Positions 27,688 through 40,658 of a stretch of DNA of 62,000 bases are shown here, piece by piece; position 1 is the stretch's first letter; each line of letters opens with the position of its first letter. Position numbers and translations under genes: made by a program. The stretch comes from Chrysomallon squamiferum (Eukaryota; Mollusca; Gastropoda; Neomphalida; Peltospiridae). Under the pieces are notes generated by a model. It searched no databases. It was not told the origin of the DNA and was given only the letters and a program-made list of their open reading frames with translations. The stretch is taken from contig CM022679.1 of assembly GCA_012295275.1 (NCBI GenBank), positions 30,937,654-30,999,653 of the forward strand. The letters are read 5' to 3'.

Positions 27688-29544
27688 AAAATTAAAACGA
27701 AACAAATAAAGTTAAATATAAAAAAGTCAGAAATAAGGACAGTAAATATGAAATGGTACATGTGTATATAGTTAGAATTATCTGATAAACACATGTATAA
27801 TTTAACACATATACAACAGTAATAATATTCATATTTCAACACACATTTAATTACATCAAAAATAACAAAAATTATAATAATGATATTTTAAAATTAAAAA
27901 TATTCTCCACAGTTGCTACAGTAAGAATGATTTTAATTCAAGTTGTGCAAAGTAATCTCTGATGTTTTATTTTTCAGTGTTGCACATGGATCAAAAGGAA
28001 CCAAAGGTAAATAAACTTGCAGATGTTTTCTTTAATTTGGTTCCAGTCTTACTGTTGATGTACATGTTTGTAAACATTTTTCTTTAGGCTGATTATAATT
28101 AGTAAACTATGTTCTTTTTCACAGCCAGATACTTGAGACTCATTTTCATAAATTCAGTTCTCTGTTTGTGATTGTCACAGTCTTTCAGGTTCTTGTTGTG
28201 TTGTGATCTTCTATCTTCTGGGACATCAGTTGATCACTCTAAAACCAAACCAAATAAATAGTATTTACATGGCTGACTAAATTATGTGACATTGACATTT
28301 TGATTTACAACTTTACACCAAGAATGGAAACTCCACACGTTTATACTATTATTATTACATCTGGCTATTCAGATTGTTTATAGTTTGTAAGGGTCTATTT
28401 AATTCAAAAAATGATGTAGTTTTAATTGGTTTGAAGTGTTTATTAATCTTAACTTGTCATCAGTAAATTTATAGTGATATTTATTTGGTGATTTTATTTA
28501 TTTATTTATTTATTTTTTGTTTTAGTTCCAGGAAAGAAACATGATAGTCATAGACCACTAACTTGCTGGCCACCACCAAGTCCTGGTAGCCATGGTTACA
28601 GAGCCCCACCTCCACAGTCTTTCAGTCCCTTCGGCCCTCAGAACAGATTCTCACCAAAACCATTTGTTTCTAAAAACACAAACAGTCAGCAACATGCTGC
28701 ATCGCACACACGTTTCCCTCGGCATAAAGAAACTGGCAGAGCAGGCATGCATCAGCAGCAGCAACAGCAGCAACAGCAAAGAGACAACTTCAGTTCCATA
28801 AATGAACCAAACGGCCATTCAGAATTTCAGCCACAACAACAACATCAACATTACCGTCCACCACAGCAACATGAGTTTCCAAAGAATTTTGAAACTGATC
28901 AACGATATCCAAGATCTTCTGGGATACACCAACAGCCTTCAAGTCCATTTAGGACAAACCAAGAACAAATTAGGCCTTTTGGTATGCACCAAAAACCTCC
29001 AGTACCTTTTGGGATGAACCAGGAATCTATGAGACCATATGGAGCGAACTTGGAATCTAGGAGGCCTTTTGGTATGAACCAAGAACCAACAAGACCTTTT
29101 GGTATGAACCAAGAACCTACAAGACCTTTTGGAATGAACCAAGAACCTACAAGACCTTTTGGAATGAACCAAGAAGCTACACGGCCTTTTGGGATAAATC
29201 AGCAGCAGCAGTATCATTCCCCATCCACTGATCAGAACAATCAGTCTGGATTCTATTCCTCTGGTGACTCTCCTTCACAATCTCATCAGTGGACTCATTG
29301 TTCAGGAGGACCTGGGCCAAGACCTCAGACTGATGGAAGGAATACTTTTCCATCTAATTCAAACCAGCCATTTAGACCAAACATCGTTGACTCGAGGTTT
29401 ATTCAGAACTGCAATGGCCAGTCGTCATTTGGTGGCCAGCCACGTTTTCAAGCTGGGCCATTTAAACAACCATTCAGACCAGGCATGTCATCTCCTGACC
29501 AGTTTCATAGTGGCAGACCTCCTTACATTAGGCCAAACAACTGA
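23448..29544 (+). CDS. NAF1: H/ACA RNP assembly factor NAF1
   Basis: Nuclear factor that loads H/ACA snoRNP and telomerase RNA particles before GAR1 replaces it. Exons: 23448-24679, 24912-25011, 25608-25701, 26013-26095, 26431-26591, 26924-26975, 27362-27501, 27978-28006, 28526-29544; all phases agree, about 968 residues. Exon 1 is an acidic, Asn/Asp/Thr-rich tail with 9-residue repeats. The Gar1/Naf1 core spans exons 2-6: LPAIGELTISV, VPVGIVTSSVRVL, LPPLDEDTILF, IFEVFGPVASPFYSVRF, GDIVYCAPKV, then GSDASWENNNEPP and an acidic EFSDDEDEK. The C-terminus is Pro/Gln/Gly-rich with 10-residue RPFGMNQEPT repeats. This order fits NAF1 rather than GAR1. At about twice the human length, the extra residues lie in the two repeat tails. 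An in-frame stop upstream supports the chosen ATG. Confidence 0.95.
23718..23951 (+). repeat. 27-bp coding minisatellite in NAF1 exon 1
   Basis: About eight near-identical copies encode the nonapeptide GGVNMTTTD, with E/I/V/S variants in the third and neighbouring positions. Degenerate copies extend on both sides from about 23598 (DGVQNVTDN, DGGQKMSKN) to about 24030. The reading frame is kept throughout because the unit is a multiple of three. Confidence 0.9.
27545..27690. repeat. (TA) and AAATA-rich tract in NAF1 intron
   Basis: Several TA dinucleotide runs separated by AAATAAATA stretches. The minus-strand open frames here (Tyr/Ile repeats) come from the dinucleotide and are not genes. 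Confidence 0.9.
28965..29205 (+). repeat. 30-bp coding minisatellite in NAF1 last exon
   Basis: About eight copies encode RPFGMNQEPT or close variants. The four at about 29068-29190 are nearly identical, and flanking copies are diverged (RPFGMHQKPP, RPYGANLESR). A CAG-rich polyglutamine stretch at 28747-28780 precedes it. Confidence 0.9.
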
Positions 29545-29850
29545 AATAATTTGATAGAGGCAGACCTTGTTCATTACACTAAATAAGTGAAATCATTGAC
29601 AGTGGCAGTCCTCCTTTCACTGGACAATAAAATGAAGTCACTGATAACAGTAAAACCTGCCTCTATGCTAGCAAACAATAATTAGAATAGCTGGTTGTGG
29701 CAAACGAGCTTAGACTAGACTGAACAGTGGCAGACCTCTTTATATTAGAACTAACAACCAAAATTATTGATAGTGGCAGACCTCCTCCTGTTATACCAAA
29801 CATGAAATCATTGATTGTGGCAAAACTTTTACACTATACCAAACACAGAT
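29510..29850 (+). repeat. Degenerate repeat straddling the NAF1 stop codon
   Basis: The last coding words (AGTGGCAGACCTCCTTACAT, then CCAAACAACTGAAAT with the TGA stop) recur downstream in diverged form near 29560, 29600, 29725, 29770 and 29815. Only the first unit is translated. The copies lie in the 3' UTR, which ends near AATAAA at 30238-30243. Confidence 0.75.
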
Positions 29851-30237
29851 TGAACAAAAGAAATCAGTAATAATGACAGGTTTATAATTGTACATCAACT
29901 TGTGCCAGCTGCATAGAAGCAAAGAATCAGATCTAATAAACCCTTGATGGTGGCAGTATTTGAATTATTAAATGTGATTGGACTGATCCCTTCGTTAATG
30001 CAGATATTTGTATTTTATACATGATTAACTGAATTCATTAACATGGCAGCCGTAATACATGAACTGGGATGATGGTATCGGATGTCAGTTTGAACTATCA
30101 GAATGAGTTACATTGCAGTAATTATGACAGTACTGCTGAACTTGTATAAAACAAAATGTATTGAATCTCATTCTGTTTTATCGAAAAAATTTGGTTTATA
30201 TCTCATCCTTTGTTAATTAAAATTATGTACTTGAATT

Positions 30238-30243
30238 AATAAA
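30238..30243 (+). terminator. NAF1 poly(A) signal AATAAA
   Basis: AATAAA about 700 bases after the NAF1 stop, followed by A/T- and TG-rich sequence. It is the strongest candidate in this 3' UTR; AATAAA-like strings also occur near 29627. Confidence 0.5.
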
Positions 30244-31685
30244 AAAATTTTGTTAATTGTTGTCGTTCGTTGATTTTTTCAAACGGCTGAATGAACTGGT
30301 TCTTACTTATTTTTTGAGAAAAACGACAAAATCTATTTACAGAACTCAAAAGAACTTCAAATCTTTTATTATTTTCTTTAAAGCTTTGATGTTTTTATAT
30401 TCGTATTTATTATTATTATTTTTTATTTTTTTATTATGTTTTTTTATTTGTTTATGGAAATGCAATACATTTATATTGACCCTTATTTCTGAATGATATG
30501 TCAAAAGTCTGGCATATGTTATCCATTAGGAAGGTGAGGATAGTGGATGTCATTAGCAGAAAGGTTTTCTAAGATACTGTTACGAAAACACCACTTAGTA
30601 ATGTTAATATAAAAGGTATTTTGTTGTCAAACGTACTCGTTTATTAATAATAAATACAGTATACAAAACAAAATTAATACGACCAAGATCCAAATATTTT
30701 TTTATTATTAAAAAAATAAAAATAAATAAATAATAATAATAATAATATATAAAAAAAAATTAAAAATAAAATAGTCATTTCAGTAAGATGCTTTCACATT
30801 TGTAACAATACGTGTCAGTGAGGTTTAGTTATCAGCACTATTTATAAAGTCTCGTGATTAAAAGGTAAATCTTTATTAGGCTATCTTCAGACGTCTTCAC
30901 TGTGATCTCAGCTGGAGAAACTTTATCTGTTTACAAGCGACGCTCGAAGATAACCAGATACATTATCGTGAGAAAGTAAAAATACCTCTCTGTTCACTGG
31001 GAATTGTAAACCTACAAAGGGAAATAATCCATGTTCACGGTGGAGTTTTATTTAAAGTTTTTAATTTAAAGTTAACTGAAAATATTTCTAAATGACTCTA
31101 ATAACACTGGAAATAACAGCAGTAGTGTCATTGTTTAAAGAAAAGAATCTCTTATGAACCATACGCCTAAATAATAATGTTAATAACATTAATAAAAATA
31201 ATAAAAATTCATTTTGTTTATGAACGTTGTTAAATATGTGTTAATATTGAAATTAATAATAATGTATTCAATCATTCTTTCACAGCCCCCACCCAGAAAA
31301 ATGAAGAAGAAGAAGAAGAAAAAACAAAAACAAACACAAACAAACCGTAATGCATTTGCAACCAATAATAATAATTAATAACAAAGAAGATTGCTTTACA
31401 GAACAATTTAAAAGATTTCTCTGACTCTCCTACTTTTTACAAAATATAGCGACTGTTATATACATGTAAATAAATAAATAAATGAATAAATAAATAAACA
31501 CATGGCTATGATGATACTAATGAATACTTACTTTATTGTAGATTAATATCTAGAGGTGAACTGTTTGATCTTTGATTAATACTGCTCTTGATGATAGTAA
31601 CCGAATTACTAAGATGAGACGTACTGATAAAGGAGTCGAGTTATCATCTATTTTGAAATATTACTCAGATTTTTAAAGCTGAAAG
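30244..31685. other. Intergenic and presumed promoter of DSL gene A
   Basis: No gene seen. A more complex, less AT-rich stretch at about 30835-31050 could be promoter or enhancer DNA. The rest has AAT/AAAT-rich runs (30710-30770, 31300-31500). The ATG of gene A is at 31686. Confidence 0.5.
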
Positions 31686-32172
31686 ATGGCTTGGACGTTG
31701 TGTTCGTTGTGTTCATTAATTCTTATTTTGTGCTTTTTTCAGGTATAATATTTATTAAGGTTTTTTTTATTATTTTTTTTTAAAGTTTAAATTTCATTGT
31801 ACTCTTTTTATTATTTATTTTTTTTCTGTTTTTATTAATTTATTGTATTATTATTAATATCGTCATTATTATTTATAGCTCCGTTTTCTCATTTTTTCTT
31901 GTATGTACTTATAGCTATAACAAAAGAGCAAATTATATTACTTAAATTATATTATCAGTATCGTTTTTAAAATAGTGTTAACATAAAAGATAATAACTAA
32001 ATTAATGACATTTTTATATTTTAGGTGTGTGATGGTGGAGGGACTCTAGAAATACAGTTAGTAAAATACGTCAGACAAACAGAGTTTGGATGTGAATCTG
32101 ATTTTAGCGGACACTGTAATCCAGTTTTTAAAATCTGTTTTAAATATTTAAAACCTACTGGGTGGTAAGTGT

Positions 32173-32217
<45 letters not shown>

Positions 32218-32240
32218 GTAATAATAATAATAATAATAAC

Positions 32241-32277
<37 letters not shown>

Positions 32278-32466
32278 ATACCAACAACATAAACAATATA
32301 ATACTAATACTAATAGTAGGAAAGGGATAGAAGAAATAATAACAATAATAAAGATGATAATAGTAATTATACATTATGGTAATGGAAATACATAAAAGTT
32401 AATTACAATTTTATATGAAAACACAACCTTTAAGAACATTTTAAATAGCAACAACATCCTGTTATT

Positions 32467-32511
<45 letters not shown>

Positions 32512-33309
32512 TAAATTTAATTCCTAACAGGAAAATAATTTACGATATTTTAATTTTAAATTTTCCATGAATTTTCTTTTACCAGTTCACAGATGTCTTT
32601 GTTTTTAATGTTCCTATTTTTCATAACAGTCTATTTTTATGTTTATAAACAGGAATAAAGATGGCTGTAAAACGTCAAAAGCTTACAGTAACAAACAGGA
32701 AATTACGTTTGGAAATGACATCAAAGGAATTCACAATCCAGTCAAGATTCCAGTGACGTCACCAATACAGGTAAGTAACAATTATCTAAGCAGTAAAACT
32801 AAAATACAAAAAAAATGCCATTGGTATTTAAACTATTTCAACAAGCTGATACTTTGTAAACGCATAATTTTACTGCAGAAATTAAAGAAAAAAACCCCCA
32901 AACAAACAAAACAAACAACAACACAAAAAAGAAAAAGAAAACAAAAACAAACAAGAAGAAAAACCCCAAACAAACACAGACAACAGCAACAAAACAAAAC
33001 AATTGGAAATAAATATAACTGTAAGTAAATGTCCATCATTAAGACAACAGCTTTTCTAGAGTAAAGTAATTATTACATTTTACGAGTATCTGACAGAAAG
33101 ATCTTAAAACATTTTCTTTCTGTCTTTGAAGCATTATGCTTGTAAATAATATATAATTACATTCATCTCGGATATCGTAATTATCAGATATGGCAATTAC
33201 TGATATTAACACTTAGTGAATGTAAATACTCAATGATAATGTTATCCATGAAAGGATTATAAGTTAAAACATATTACACAAATCACAAAATGATGATGAT
33301 GATGATGAT

Positions 33310-33343
<34 letters not shown>

Positions 33344-36300
33344 TGATTTAAACTGTCGATGTCTACATAATGTTTACATTTCAGACACGTGCTAGTGTAA
33401 ATGTCAGTGTCACTCAGTCTGCTGGTTTTGGCGCATTTAAGTCAACTTTGGGAAAATACGTTTTAAACATTCGTGGAAAAGGAAATTCAACGGGAAAATT
33501 ATACACGATTACTGATGACAATCACGAACATTCTACGTTAGTAAGAATATCTCCATCATCAGTTATTATTGTAATTATTATTATCATTATCATCATTATG
33601 ATTGTCATTATTATGATTATAAATGTTTTTATATCATTGTTATTTTGTAGTTGTATTGTTGTAGTTTTGTTAATAATATCATTATTTTAATTTAATTTTA
33701 TTTTTATCATCTATTATTATTATTATTTATTATTATTATAATAATTGTTGTTGTTATTGTTGTTATTATGCCGTTTGTTATAATTATATTATGATTTTAT
33801 TATTAGTAGTAGTTTTACTAATCAGTATCTTTATTAGTCATTATTTTTCAACAATAATCATCATCATTTTAATTATTATTATTATTATTAATATTATTTT
33901 CTTGTTATTATTATTATAGTATTATTGTCATTATTATTCTCATTATCATCGTCATTATCATCATCTTGGTCATCATCATCATCATTGTTATTGTGTTATT
34001 ATATTTCAGTTTGATTATAAAACTAAAACTGACGTGTAATGACGACTACTACGGCACTGACTGTGACGTCCACTGTCCAGCACCACGCCCAACTGACCAC
34101 TACAGTTGTAATTCAACCACTGGTCAGAAGCAGTGTAAACCTGGTCAGTATATGCTTAAATGTAAGACAGCGAATGAATGACAATATATTGGAACTGGAA
34201 CTGGAAAAAATTTAACGTGCTAATAAGAGCGAGATGTTGTGAAGCACGTCCACGACAGGCATGCTTTCTGACAGGCCAGCGTGCGTGTCTGTCGCAATGA
34301 ATATATATATATATACATACATACCTACATACACATATAGATAAAACATTGTTATCTTCTTCTGGTCAATGTTCCATGACAGGTTTTAGAAATTTAAATG
34401 CATCCCAGACTTTTTATCAAACTTTAAGCAGTTTGGACTAAAGTCGTTTCTGAAACACCTTTGCCGTCCGTCCCTGGTTATCAGGATTCGAACTTAACTT
34501 TTTTTTCACTGGTAGCCGCCAGGGTCAGTCACAGAGATGCCAGGCTGCCAAATCTGATACCCTTCAGTAAGAATTTCTAGCACCATAATAACGTTTTGTA
34601 CCCTTCATCATATGATACTTTTTTCATCGCACATGGAAAGAAAACATAGCATTTTGTTTTTCTTCACTGAACCTCCCCCATTCAATTTCCTTTTTCCGAC
34701 GACGGAACGAAAACTCTTGGCCATTAATTGTAGTGTATTTCACAGCTTTTTTCTTCTTTCTTTTGTTTCCATTTTCCACCACTCTGCACCTAAACGATGG
34801 ACAATCGCTTGAAATGAGCATTATATACAGCCTTGTTCTAAATACATATGCAAAGCTAATTTCCCCAATACATACATATATACATACACATATACATACA
34901 TACACACACACATACATACACACATACATACATACATACATACATACACACATACATACTTACATACATACACTTTTTCTTTTCTCATTCCTTCTTGGGG
35001 AAAATGGTTTTTCATTATAATATAAAAGACCTGCTTGATTATAATGTTCCATAAATAATTAAATGAAATAAATGAGGATATGATTTATGAAATCCATGCA
35101 AACAATAAAAAAAAAACCCAAAACAACAAACAAACAAACAAAAACAACAACAACACCAGAACAGTATCTGAAATGGCCATACAAAAATATATTATATCCA
35201 TTAGAATATTTGAATTTTTGAATTTTTTTTTTATTTTTTTTTTATTTTATTTTTTTTATTTCAGGTTACACTGGAAGTTCGTGTACAAAACAAACAACGT
35301 CATCATGTGATTGTAAAAATGGCGGGAAATGTTTATCTCACGATTGCCAGTGTTTGTCAGGATTTACAGGAAAACAGTGCGAGATTACTGTTTGCGACAA
35401 TTCAACGTGTCGAAATGGGGTTAGCCTTTTGCTTTATACATTTATACATTCAGTTTTGCTATATTCTTATATTTAGGATAAAAACAAAAACAATTAAATA
35501 ATGAAATATATAATAATTAAAATGACTTATATTAAAAATAATCGGTCAGTGTATTGGTGCAATGAAATGTATATACAAAAACCTATATATGCATACATAC
35601 ATACATACATACATACATACATACATACATACAAACATGCATACATCCATCCATAATCTCATACATACATACATACACAAAGAACATTTTTACATACATA
35701 CCAACATATATACTACATACATATACATATACATACATACAGAAATATATATACACAAATGAAAATATATTCAAACACACATATACACATACATATACGC
35801 AAACATACACATACAAATATACAATTTGAAATAAAATCTATACACATTATATCTATTATTACAAAACAATTCTATTTCATTTTGTTTTCCTAGGGAAAAT
35901 GCCACATGAAACAAAATAATTATACATGTGAATGTGAAAAGGGATACACCGGCAAAAACTGCGAAAATGACATCAACGAATGTTTAATTAATCCATGCCA
36001 GCATAACGGAACATGCAGAAATCGGAATGGTTCCTATTCATGTGACTGTAAACATGGATACACTGGTACAAACTGTGAAACTGACGTCAACGAATGTACA
36101 TCTAAACCATGCAAACATAGAGGAACATGCAGAAATGTACCTGGTAGTTACTTATGTGACTGTAAACAAGGATACACTGGTACAAACTGTCAAACTGACA
36201 TCAATGAATGTGCATCTAATCCATGCAAGCATAAAGGAAATTGCACAAATCTTCTCGGTTCTTATTCATGCCAATGTAAACAAGGATACACTGGTACAAA

Positions 36301-39300
36301 CTGTGAAACTGACGTCAACGAATGTACATCTAATCCATGCAAGCATGATGGAAATTGCACAAATCTTCTTGGTTCTTATTCATGTGACTGTAAACAAGGA
36401 TACACTGGTACAAACTGTCAAACTGACATCAACGAATGTGCATCTAATCCATGCATGCATGATGGTAATTGCAGAAATGTTGTCGGTTCTTATTCGTGTC
36501 ACTGTAAAGAAGGATACACTGGTACAAACTGTCAAACTGACATTAATGAATGTTTAACTAATCCATGCAAACATAATGGAACATGCATCAATGGAGTTGG
36601 TTCCTATTCGTGTGACTGTAAACACGGATACACTGGTACAAACTGTGAAACTGACGTCAACGAATGTACATCTAATCCATGCAAACATAGAGGAACATGC
36701 AGAAATGTACCTGGTAGTTATTTATGTGACTGTAAACAAGGATACACTGGTACAAACTGTCAAACTGATATCAATGAATGTTTAACTAATCCATGCAAGC
36801 ATAACGGAAGATGCAGAAATCGGGTTGGTTCCTATTCATGTGACTGTAAACACGGATACACTGGCACAAACTGTGAAACTGACGTCAACGAATGTGCATC
36901 TAATCCATGCAAACATAGAGGAACATGCAGAAATGTACCTGGTAGTTATTTATGTGACTGTAAACAAGGATACACTGGTACAAACTGTCAAACTGACATC
37001 AATGAATGTTTAACTAATCCATGTAAGCATAACGGAACATGCAGAAATCGGGTTGGTTCCTATTCATGTGACTGTAAACACGGATACACTGGTACAAACT
37101 GTGAAACTGACGTCAACGAATGTACATCTAATCCATGCAAACACAGGGGAACATGCAGAAATGTACCTGGTAGTTATTTATGTGACTGTAAACAAGGATA
37201 CACTGGTACAAACTGTGAAACTGACATTAATGAATGTTTAACTAATCCGTGCCAGCATAATGGAACATGCATCAATGGAGTTGGTTCCTATTCGTGTGAC
37301 TGTAAACACGGATACACTGGTACAAACTGTGAAACTGACGTCAACGAATGTACATCTAATCCATGCAAACACAGGGGAACATGCAGAAATGTACCTGGTA
37401 GTTACTTATGTGACTGTAAACAAGGATACACTGGTACAAACTGTCAAACTGACATCAACGAATGTGCATCTAATCCATGCATGCATGATGGTAATTGCAG
37501 AAATGTTGTCGGTTCTTATTCGTGTCACTGTAGAGAAGGATACACTGGTACAAACTGTCAAACTGACATTAATGAATGTTTAACTAATCCATGCCAGCAT
37601 AATGGAACATGCATCAATGGAGTTGGTTCCTATTCGTGTGACTGTAAACACGGATACACTGGTACAAACTGTGAAACTGACGTCAACGAATGTACATCTA
37701 ATCCATGCAAACATAGAGGAACATGCAGAAATGTACCTGGTAGTTATTTATGTGACTGTAAACAAGGATACACTGGTACAAACTGTCAAACTGATATCAA
37801 TGAATGTTCAAGTAATCCATGCAAGCATAACGGAACATGCAGAAATCGGGTTGGTTCCTATTCCTGTGACTGTAAACACGGATACACTGGTACAAACTGT
37901 GAAACTGATGTCAACGAATGTAGATCTAATCCATGCAAACACAGGGGAACATGCAGAAATGTACCTGGTAGTTACTTATGTGACTGTAAACAAGGATACA
38001 CTGGTACAAACTGTCAAACTGACATCAATGAATGCGCATCTAATCCATGCAAGCATGATGGAAATTGCACAAATCTTGTCGGTTCTTATTCATGCCAATG
38101 TAAACAAGGATACACTGGTACAAACTGTGAAACTGACGTCAACGAATGTACATCTAATCCATGCAAGCATGATGGAAATTGCACAAATCTTCTTGGTTCT
38201 TATTCATGTCACTGTAAAGAAGGATACACTGGTACAAACTGTGAAACTGATGTCAACGAATGTACATCTAATCCATGCAAGCATGATGGAAATTGCACAA
38301 ATCTTCTTGGTTCTTATTCATGTCACTGTAAAGAAGGATACACTGGTACAAACTGTGAAACTGATGTCAACGAATGTACATCTAAACCATGCAAACATAG
38401 GGGAACATGCAGAAATGTATCTGGTAGTTACTTATGTGACTGTAAACACGGATACACTGGCACAAACTGTGAAACTGACGTCAACGAATGTACATCCAAT
38501 CCTAATCCATGCAAACATAGGGGAACATGCAGAAATGTACCTGGTAGTTACTTATGTGACTGTAAACAAGGATACACTGGTACAAACTGTCAAACTGACA
38601 TCAATGAATGTGCATCTAATCCATGCAAGCATGATGGAAATTGCACAAATCTTGTCGGTTCTTATTCATGCCAATGTAAACAAGGATACTCTGGTACAAA
38701 CTGTGAAACGGACGTCAACGAATGTACATCTAATCCATGCAAGCATGATGGAAATTGCACAAATCTTCTTGGTTCTTATTCATGTCACTGTAAAGAAGGA
38801 TACACTGGTACAAACTGTGAAACTGACATCAATGAATGTGAATCTAATCCATGCATGCATGATGGTAATTGCAGAAATGTTGTCGGTTCTTATTCGTGTC
38901 ACTGTAAAGAAGGATACACTGGTACAAACTGTGAAACTGACATTAATGAATGTTTAACTAATCCATGCCAGCATAATGGAACATGCATCAATGGAGTTGG
39001 TTCCTATTCGTGTGACTGTAAACACGGATACACTGGTACAAACTGTGAAACTGACGTCAACGAATGTACATCTAATCCATGCAAACATAGAGGAACATGC
39101 AGAAATGTACCTGGTAGTTATTTATGTGACTGTAAACAAGGATACACTGGTACAAACTGTCAAACTGATATCAATGAATGTTCAACTAATCCATGCAAGC
39201 ATAACGGAACATGCAGAAATCGGGTTGGTTCCTATTCGTGTGACTGTAAACAAGGATACACTGGTACAAACTGTCAAACTGACATCAATGAATGTGCATC

Positions 39301-40592
39301 TAATCCATGCAAGCATTATGGAAATTGCACAAATCTTGTCGGTTCTTATTCATGCCAATGTAAACAAGGATACACTGGTACAAACTGTGAAACGGACGTC
39401 AACGAATGTACATCTAATCCATGCAAGCATGATGGAAATTGCACAAATCTTCTTGGTTCTTATTCATGTCACTGTAAAGAAGGATACACTAGTACAAACT
39501 GTGAAACTGACATCAATGAATGTGAATCTAATCCATGCATGCATGATGGTAATTGCAGAAATGTTGTCGGTTCTTATTCGTGTCACTGTAAAGAAGGATA
39601 CACTGGTACAAACTGTGAAACTGACATCAATGAATGTGCATCTAATCCATGCAAGCATGATGGAAATTGCACAAATCTTGTCGGTTCTTATTCATGCCAA
39701 TGTAAACAAGGATACTCTGGTACAAACTGTGAAAAACGGACGTCAACGAATGTACATCTAATCCATGCAAGAATGATGGAAATTGCACAAATCTTCTTGG
39801 TTCTTATTCATGTCACTGTAAAGAAGGATACACTAGTACAAACTGTGAAACTGACATCAATGAATGTGAATCTAATCCATGCATGCATGATGGTAATTGC
39901 AGAAATGTTGTCGGTTCTTATTCGTGTCACTGTAAAGAAGGATACACTGGTACAAACTGTGAAACTGACATTAATGAATGTTTAACTAATCCATGCCAGC
40001 ATAATGGAACATGCATCAATGGAGTTGGTTCCTATTCGTGTGACTGTAAACACGGATACACTGGTACAAACTGTGAAACTGACGTCAACGAATGTACATC
40101 TAATCCATGCAAACATAGAGGAACATGCAGAAATGTACCTGGTAGTTATTTATGTGACTGTAAACAAGGATATACTGGTATAAACTGTCAAACTGATATC
40201 AATGAATGCGCATCAAATCCATGCAAACATAACGGAACATGTCTAAATTCGTTTGGTTCCTATTCATGTCGCTGTAAAGAAAGATACACTGGTACAAAGT
40301 GTGAAACTGCCACCAGTCATTGTACATCTAATCCATGTCTTAATAATGGATCATGTGTAGACGATATTTATAGATATTTCTGCAAATGTCCTCTGGGTTT
40401 TAGTGGAAGAAACTGTGAAAGTGATATTGCTGAGTGTAATTCTAACAGGTGCAATGGTACAAGAAACATTACGTCTACATCTGTTAGACCTGATGCTTCA
40501 AAGTTATCAGAAATGATCAGTAAGTTATTTAAAAAAAAATTATATTGATTTATTCTTTATTTCTTTATTTATTTCTTTCTTTCTTTCTTTTT

Positions 40593-40658
<66 letters not shown>

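Noticed and set aside
27315-27842. 175-codon minus-strand open frame
   Set aside because: Tyr/Ile/Phe repeats from TA dinucleotides; it overlaps a NAF1 exon in antisense.
34484-34493. tRNA B-box-like GTTCGAATCC on the minus strand
   Set aside because: No A box at the right distance, and the neighbouring sequence is shared with gene B intron 5, so it is paralogous intron rather than a SINE or tRNA.
34624-34953. Minus-strand open frame in gene A intron 5, also 34733-35020
   Set aside because: Made of CATA microsatellite plus the intron block shared with gene B; no family resemblance.
36027-39761. Long open frames overlapping the EGF array in another frame (up to 451 codons, [13 protein letters not shown]-type)
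   Set aside because: The 114-bp unit is a multiple of three and happens to lack stops in this frame, so openness repeats automatically. The content has no EGF cysteines and no start context.
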